64,000 nucleotides of DNA from Streptomyces abikoensis (GTDB lineage Bacteria > Actinomycetota > Actinomycetes > Streptomycetales > Streptomycetaceae). Positions 59,934-64,000 of the stretch are shown one piece after another; the first letter of the stretch is position 1, and every line of letters starts with the position of its first letter. The notes beneath the pieces were generated by a model that saw only the letters and a program-made list of their open reading frames with translations, was not told the DNA's origin and ran no database searches. The position numbers were made by a program, and so were the translations under genes. The DNA is taken from assembly GCF_014648775.1 (NCBI RefSeq), contig NZ_BMRT01000003.1, positions 760,051 to 824,050 on the forward strand, in the 5' to 3' direction.

Positions 59934-61385
59934 ATGAACAAGCCCGTCCGTCACATAGCGGTATTCACCGGAATACTGGTGCTCGCCCTGCTGGTCAGGG
60001 CGACCTGGGTGCAGTTCGTCCGCGGCGACGAGCTGTCGAACCACGAGAAGAACCGGCGCGTCGCGATCGCGAGCTTCTCCCAGCCACGCGGCGACATCAT
60101 CGTCGGCGGCCGGCCCGTCACCGGGTCGGTGGAGACCGGCGGCGACCTGAAGTACAAGCGGACCTTCACCGACGGGAAGATGTACGCCCCCGTCACGGGC
60201 TTCTTCTCCCAGGGCTACGGCAGCAGCTACCTGGAGGGCGTCAACAACAAGCTGCTCAGCGGCACGGACGACCGGCTGTTCTTCCAGCGCACCGCCGACA
60301 TGTTCACCGGCAAGAAGGCGCGCGGCGGCGACGTCGTCACCACCATCGACCCCAAGGCGCAGAAGGCCGCGTACGAGGGCCTGGGTGACCGCAAGGGCGC
60401 CGTCGTCGCCCTCGACCCCCGGACGGGCAAGATCCTCGCGCTGGCCTCCACGCCCTCGTACGACCCGTCGACCATCGCCGGGAACGGCAAGAAGGACAAG
60501 GCCGCCTGGGACGCGCTCCAGAAGGACCCGGACAAGCCGATGAACAACCGGGCGCTGCGCGAGACGTACCCGCCCGGCTCCACCTTCAAGATCGTGACGG
60601 CGGCCGCGGCCCTGGAGAACGGCCTCTACTCGGACATCAACGCCGCCACGGACTCCCCCGACCCCTGGACCATGCCCGGCACGGTGACCAGGCTGCCCAA
60701 CCAGAACCCCCTGGCACCCTGCAAGAACGCCTCCCTCAACGTGGCCATGCAGAACTCCTGCAACACCGTCTACGGCAAGGCGAGCTCCGACCTGGGGCAG
60801 GACAAGATGCGCGCGATGGCGGAGAAGTTCGGCTTCAACCAGGAGCCCTTCACTCCGGTGCGGGCGAGCGCCAGCACCTTCCCCAAGAACATCAACAAGT
60901 CCCAGACCGCCATGGCGGGCATCGGCCAGGGCAGCCTGACCGCCACCCCGCTGCAGGTCGCCATGATGACCGCCGCGATCGCCAACGACGGCAAGCTGAT
61001 GAAGCCCTACATGGTCGAGGAGCTGCGCGACCCGGACCTGAAGACGGTCGAGAAGCACAAGCCCGAGGTGATGTCGGAGGCCGTCTCGCCCGGGATCGCC
61101 AAGAAGGTCCAGCAGATGATGGAGGACACCGCCACCAAGGGCACCGGCAAGGCCGCCCTCATCGACGGCGTCACCGTCGGCGGCAAGACGGGCACCGCGG
61201 AGCGGGGCGCGAACCAGAAGAACCTGGCGTGGTTCATCTCGTACGCGAAGACGGACGAGGGCTCGCCGGTGGCGGTCGCGGTGATGATCGACCCGGACGA
61301 CAGCGTCCCGGACGACCAGATCTCGGGCGGCAAGCTCGCGGGCCCGATCGCGAAGAAGGTCATGGAGGCGGTGCTGGGCAAGTGA
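59934..61385 (+). CDS. Penicillin-binding protein transpeptidase (PbpA-like)
   Basis: 483-residue class B PBP. One N-terminal helix ([20 protein letters not shown]) anchors it; a short dimerisation domain (about 35-135) precedes the transpeptidase domain. Active-site motifs: SxxK in PPGSTFKIV, SxN in [10 protein letters not shown] and KTG in VGGKTGTAE. It crosslinks peptidoglycan with D-Ala donors, probably in growth or sporulation. Length fits the actinobacterial PbpA group. No SD precedes the ATG; a SigE-like promoter ends eight bases upstream. It interrupts the pccE-maf order recalled for S. coelicolor. Confidence 0.93.
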   Translation: MNKPVRHIAVFTGILVLALLVRATWVQFVRGDELSNHEKNRRVAIASFSQPRGDIIVGGRPVTGSVETGGDLKYKRTFTDGKMYAPVTGFFSQGYGSSYLEGVNNKLLSGTDDRLFFQRTADMFTGKKARGGDVVTTIDPKAQKAAYEGLGDRKGAVVALDPRTGKILALASTPSYDPSTIAGNGKKDKAAWDALQKDPDKPMNNRALRETYPPGSTFKIVTAAAALENGLYSDINAATDSPDPWTMPGTVTRLPNQNPLAPCKNASLNVAMQNSCNTVYGKASSDLGQDKMRAMAEKFGFNQEPFTPVRASASTFPKNINKSQTAMAGIGQGSLTATPLQVAMMTAAIANDGKLMKPYMVEELRDPDLKTVEKHKPEVMSEAVSPGIAKKVQQMMEDTATKGTGKAALIDGVTVGGKTGTAERGANQKNLAWFISYAKTDEGSPVAVAVMIDPDDSVPDDQISGGKLAGPIAKKVMEAVLGK

Positions 61386-61400
61386 CCCCGCCCGCGCGGG

Positions 61401-61426
61401 GTCCGGGGCGGAGCCCCCGGGAAACT
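61401..61426. repeat. Short copy of the GC hairpin repeat
   Basis: CCGGGGC-gga-GCCCCCGGGAAAC shares its core with the elements at 12079 and 34000. It lies between the PBP gene stop and maf. Confidence 0.7.
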
Positions 61427-61438
61427 ACGCTGGCCCCC

Positions 61439-62050
61439 ATGAGCAACCACACCCCCTCCCGCCGCCTTGTCCTCGCCTCCCAGTCCCCCGCGAGGCTCGG
61501 GCTGCTGCGCCAGGCCGGCCTCGCCCCCGAGGTGATCGTCAGCGGGGTGGACGAGGACGCCCTGGACGCCCCGACCCCCGGCGAGCTGGCCCTCGTCCTG
61601 GCCGAGGCCAAGGCGGTCGCGGTGGCGGAGCGGGAATCCGCGGCGGGGGCCCTCGTCATCGGCTGCGACTCCGTCCTGGAGCTGGACGGCCAGGCCCTCG
61701 GCAAGCCCGCCGACGCCGAGGAGGCCACCGCGCGCTGGAAGTCCATGCGCGGCCGCGCCGGCGTCCTGCGCACCGGCCACTGCGTCGTCGACACCGCCAC
61801 GGGCCGCCGCGCCTCGGCGACGGCCTCCACGACGGTCCGCTTCGGCGAGCCGTCCGACGCCGAGATCGCCGCCTATGTGGCCTCCGGCGAGCCGCTGCAC
61901 GTCGCGGGCGCCTTCACCCTCGACGGCCGCTCGGCACCGTTCGTCGAGGGCATCGACGGCGACCCCGGCAATGTCATCGGCCTGTCGCTCCCGCTGCTCC
62001 GCCGGCTGCTCGCGGAGCTGGGCGTCGGCATCACCGACCTCTGGACCTGA
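61439..62050 (+). CDS. maf: Maf-family nucleoside triphosphate pyrophosphatase
   Basis: 203-residue Maf/Ham1-type enzyme that hydrolyses noncanonical or dNTP/UTP substrates. The N-terminal [20 protein letters not shown], the [20 protein letters not shown] central segment with acidic catalytic residues, and the [21 protein letters not shown]-terminus are diagnostic. It may act as a house-cleaning NTPase. It starts at 61439, with the upstream 50 bases made of a hairpin repeat and no clear SD. Confidence 0.95.
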   Translation: MSNHTPSRRLVLASQSPARLGLLRQAGLAPEVIVSGVDEDALDAPTPGELALVLAEAKAVAVAERESAAGALVIGCDSVLELDGQALGKPADAEEATARWKSMRGRAGVLRTGHCVVDTATGRRASATASTTVRFGEPSDAEIAAYVASGEPLHVAGAFTLDGRSAPFVEGIDGDPGNVIGLSLPLLRRLLAELGVGITDLWT

Positions 62051-62056
62051 CGGGCC

Positions 62057-62077
62057 CGGCGCCCCTGCGGGGCGCCG
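62057..62077. terminator. Hairpin after maf
   Basis: CGGCGCCCC-tgc-GGGGCGCCG is a perfect stem between the convergent maf and secreted-protein genes. Confidence 0.75.
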
Positions 62078-62097
62078 CGTGACCCGCCGGACAGGGC

Positions 62098-62691
62098 CTA
62101 GAGCGGCAGCGCGCTCGTCGCGGCGCCGACCTGCTTCAGCTGGCTGAGCTGGTCGAGCTTGCCGAGCCCCTTCACCACGCCCGGGTAGACGCTCTGGTCG
62201 TGGTCCGGGGCCATGTCCTGCATGGCGGGGGCGGCCTGCGGCGCGGGCATGCCCTTGGGGGGCTGGACCTGCGCCGGGGCCGGGGCGCCGTGGACGGCCG
62301 GGGCCTTCGGCCCGGCGGGGCCCTTGCCGCCCTGTGCCTTGGGGGCCTGCCCCTTCGGCGCGGCGGCCTGGCCCTTGACGGCCTGCCCCTTCTTCGGCGC
62401 CTGTCCCTTGCCGGGGTCGCCCTTACCGGAGTCGCCCTTGGCGGGCGCGCCCTTGCCCGGGGCCTTCTTGCCGGGAGCGCTCTTGGCCGGACCCTGCTTC
62501 CCCGGGCCCGCCTTGGGGTCGCCCTTCACCGGTGCGTCCGGCGAGGGGGCCGTGACACCGACCGGCCCCGCGTTCGACGACGGGGGCGGCCCCACCGGCG
62601 TCGGCAGCGTGGGTACGGCGGCGGCAGCGACGGAGGACATGGACAGTGCGGCGCCGGCCAGAACGGCAGCGGCAGCAATGCGCTTGATCAT
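62098..62691 (-). CDS. Secreted Lys/Pro/Gly-rich low-complexity protein
   Basis: 197-residue exported protein. The signal peptide is IAAAAVLAGAALSMSSVAAA. Residues about 55-150 are a low-complexity run of GK, PGK and KGQ units (such as GKKAPGKGAPAKGDSGKGDP), strongly basic. The C-terminal 45 residues are ordinary (DHDQSVYPGVVKGLGKLDQL ... ATSALPL), which looks like a conserved small domain. It could bind wall polymers or other polyanions; there is no enzyme motif. Confidence 0.75.
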   Translation of the reverse strand: MIKRIAAAAVLAGAALSMSSVAAAAVPTLPTPVGPPPSSNAGPVGVTAPSPDAPVKGDPKAGPGKQGPAKSAPGKKAPGKGAPAKGDSGKGDPGKGQAPKKGQAVKGQAAAPKGQAPKAQGGKGPAGPKAPAVHGAPAPAQVQPPKGMPAPQAAPAMQDMAPDHDQSVYPGVVKGLGKLDQLSQLKQVGAATSALPL

Positions 62692-62888
62692 GACTTCATC
62701 AACGATGTCAGGGTATTTCGGTCACGATCCCCTGGGCCACCGGAGGCAATGCCCGGCACAGTCAGCGCAGTTCGCCACCCGCGTCTCCCCCGCCCCCGGG
62801 AATTACCGCACCACCCCGGCCTCTTACGACCGATTCCCCTGGTTCCATTGATCCCACCGGCCCGATCCCCGAAGGAGCCCCGCCCGCC

Positions 62889-63644
62889 ATGCCGCAGTCC
62901 GTCGACCGGGCCCTGGACGTCCTGGACGCCGTCGCCGCCGCCACCGGCCCCGTCCCCGCCAAGGCGCTCGCGCGCCGGCTGGGCTGCGGCCTGTCAACGG
63001 TGTACGAGCTGCTGGGCGCCCTCACGGACCGCGGCCACCTCACCCGTACGCCCGCCGGCTACGTCCTCGGCTACCGGGTGCCCGCCCTCCACCGGGCCTT
63101 CCAGCAGCAGATGCGGATGGGGGACGAGGTGCAGGAGCTGCTGACGAGGGCGCACCGCACGGCCGGGGTCGACACGTACTTCAGCACGTACCGCGACGGT
63201 GACATCGCCGTGCTCGCCGGGGCGACCACGACTCACCCCACCGGCGGCTTCGGCACCGGCCAGGACGCCCACGGGTACGCCACCGCCCACGGCAAGGTCC
63301 TGCTGGCCGCCCTCCCCCGGGCGGCCCGGCTGCGCTATCTGGCCGCCTCGGGGATGCGGGCGATCACTCCGCGCACCATCACCTCGGCGGAGCGACTGGA
63401 CGTCCAGTTGCGACGGGTGCGCGACGAGGGGGTGGCCGTGGAGGTGGAGGAGTGCGTGCCGGGTGTGGCCTGCGTGGCGGTGCCGGTGCCCTCGTCCGAG
63501 GGCCTGGCGGCCGTGTCGGCGGCGCTCCCGCTGGACGACTTCCACCGGCGCGGCGCACAGGTGACGGAGACCCTGCGAGCGGTCGCCGCGGAGGCGGCGA
63601 AGTGGCGGGGCGTGTCGGACATCAGCCGCCTTACTGACGGGTAG
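62889..63644 (+). CDS. IclR-family transcriptional regulator
   Basis: 251-residue regulator with an N-terminal winged helix (ALARRLGCGLSTVYELLGAL) and an effector-binding domain (VDTYFSTYRDGDIAVLAGAT, YATAHGKVLLAALPRAARLR, ECVPGVACVAVPVPSSEG). AAGGAG lies 11 bases before the ATG. It is distinct from the IclR protein at 8691. Target unknown; flanking accA2 is a candidate. Confidence 0.9.
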   Translation: MPQSVDRALDVLDAVAAATGPVPAKALARRLGCGLSTVYELLGALTDRGHLTRTPAGYVLGYRVPALHRAFQQQMRMGDEVQELLTRAHRTAGVDTYFSTYRDGDIAVLAGATTTHPTGGFGTGQDAHGYATAHGKVLLAALPRAARLRYLAASGMRAITPRTITSAERLDVQLRRVRDEGVAVEVEECVPGVACVAVPVPSSEGLAAVSAALPLDDFHRRGAQVTETLRAVAAEAAKWRGVSDISRLTDG

Positions 63645-63686
63645 ATCTATCGGCAACGGTGCCTACGGCCCGGGACGGCACGCAAA

Positions 63687-63720
63687 CTTTGTGTCACCCG
63701 TTCGTAGGGACTCCACAAAG
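63687..63720. promoter_or_regulatory. Spaced inverted repeat upstream of accA2
   Basis: CTTTGTG (63687-63693) and CACAAAG (63714-63720) are perfect inverted arms 20 bases apart in the 294-base gap between iclR and accA2. The remaining gap shows no coding pattern; TACCTAAACT near 63903 could belong to the accA2 promoter. Confidence 0.35.
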
Positions 63721-63938
63721 ATTCGGCGTCGCCACTCCCGGTCGCCATCCGAGAGCTTGGCCACACGGTCGCGCCAACGGCACCCCGGGAAACCCGGCGT
63801 ACCGTGGATGATCTGGGGACTTGGGCTCACGCACGGCTCCCTTCTCACGCTCCGTGTGGGCAAGGTCACCCCGGAAGTCGGGTCGGCACAGAGTGTCGCC
63901 AGTACCTAAACTCACCTTGTTTCAAGGAGGGAGCCATC

Positions 63939-64000
63939 GTGCGCAAGGTGCTTATCGCCAATCGTGGCGAAATCGCTGTCCGTGTCGCTCGTGCGTGCCG
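63939..64000 (+). CDS. accA2: Acyl-CoA carboxylase alpha (biotin carboxylase) subunit, 5' end
   Basis: The first 20 codons read RKVLIANRGEIAVRVARAC after the GTG at 63939, the invariant start of biotin carboxylases. AAGGAGGGAG lies six to seven bases upstream. The gene continues past the window edge. It should encode the biotinylated subunit that works with PccB and PccE and is modified by BirA. Confidence 0.9.
   Translation, partial: MRKVLIANRGEIAVRVARAC

Noticed and set aside
63694..63915. Minus-strand 73-codon ORF in the iclR-accA2 gap
   Set aside because: No SD, no family pattern, and it overlaps regulatory-looking repeats.

Overview
The window reads as one GC-rich chromosomal stretch from a Streptomyces or very close relative. 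Evidence is the codon use (G/C third positions throughout), GTG/TTG starts, mycothiol metabolism (mca), a GTP-type PEP carboxykinase, an acyl-CoA carboxylase beta/epsilon pair, WhiJ-type XRE/DUF397 genes and a chitinase with a DasR-like operator. From memory, the order pckG - mca - greA - ilvA - metB - msrA - L,D-transpeptidase - hutH - GAF/GGDEF - enoyl-CoA hydratase - cya - birA - pccB - pccE - maf - accA2 matches the S. coelicolor SCO4979-to-SCO4921 core region; this was not checked by alignment.

Layout. 1-3.6 kb: part of a Tad/Flp pilus operon on the minus strand (zinc-ribbon protein, CpaB, and a CpaE ATPase continuous with a TadE-like pseudopilin). 3.7-8.2 kb: secreted hydrolases (GH18 chitinase, trypsin-like protease, M14 carboxypeptidase). 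8.3-13.8 kb: a divergent D-amino-acid module (PfkB kinase, IclR regulator and RidA one way; D-Ser/D-Thr-type PLP enzyme and D-aminoacylase the other). 13.8-15.1 kb: alanine-type aminotransferase. 15.1-20.8 kb: an accessory block of minus-strand genes (DUF397, XRE/DUF5753, DUF6879, small coupled ORFs), a frameshifted replication-type HTH gene, an orphan with an N-terminal SGNVTGPVIQAG motif and a GNAT remnant with an internal deletion. 20.8-31.2 kb: core genes (pckG, HlyIII-like protein, TetR, YyaL-like thioredoxin protein, mca, DUF4307, greA, DrrAB-type ABC exporter). 31.3-35.2 kb: ilvA, MarR, a sigma-like protein with a small membrane partner, metB. 35.4-39.5 kb: an M48 metallopeptidase between two paralogous membrane-anchored DUF4034-like proteins. 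39.5-49.5 kb: msrA, methyltransferases, a secreted protease, an AbiEii-like nucleotidyltransferase coupled to an internally duplicated protein, an SMP-30-like secreted protein, AraC, DUF2786 and double-GNAT proteins. 49.7-64 kb: envelope and central metabolism (L,D-transpeptidase, hutH, diguanylate cyclase, enoyl-CoA hydratase, adenylate cyclase, biotin ligase, PccB/PccE, penicillin-binding protein, Maf, secreted Lys/Pro/Gly-rich protein, IclR, start of the biotin-carboxylase subunit).

Functional links. birA, pccB, pccE and the partial accA2 form an acyl-CoA carboxylase locus: the ligase biotinylates the alpha subunit, which partners PccB. ilvA and metB sit on either side of 2-oxobutyrate/cystathionine chemistry. 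RidA next to a PLP amino-acid dehydratase-like enzyme fits removal of reactive enamines. Points deserving most attention are the CpaE-TadE fusion, the M48/DUF4034 cassette, the AbiEii-like two-gene locus, a 38-bp hairpin repeat found both between genes and inside a diguanylate cyclase gene, and a possible leaderless ECF-type promoter for the penicillin-binding protein. No rRNA, convincing tRNA, CRISPR array or complete insertion sequence was seen.
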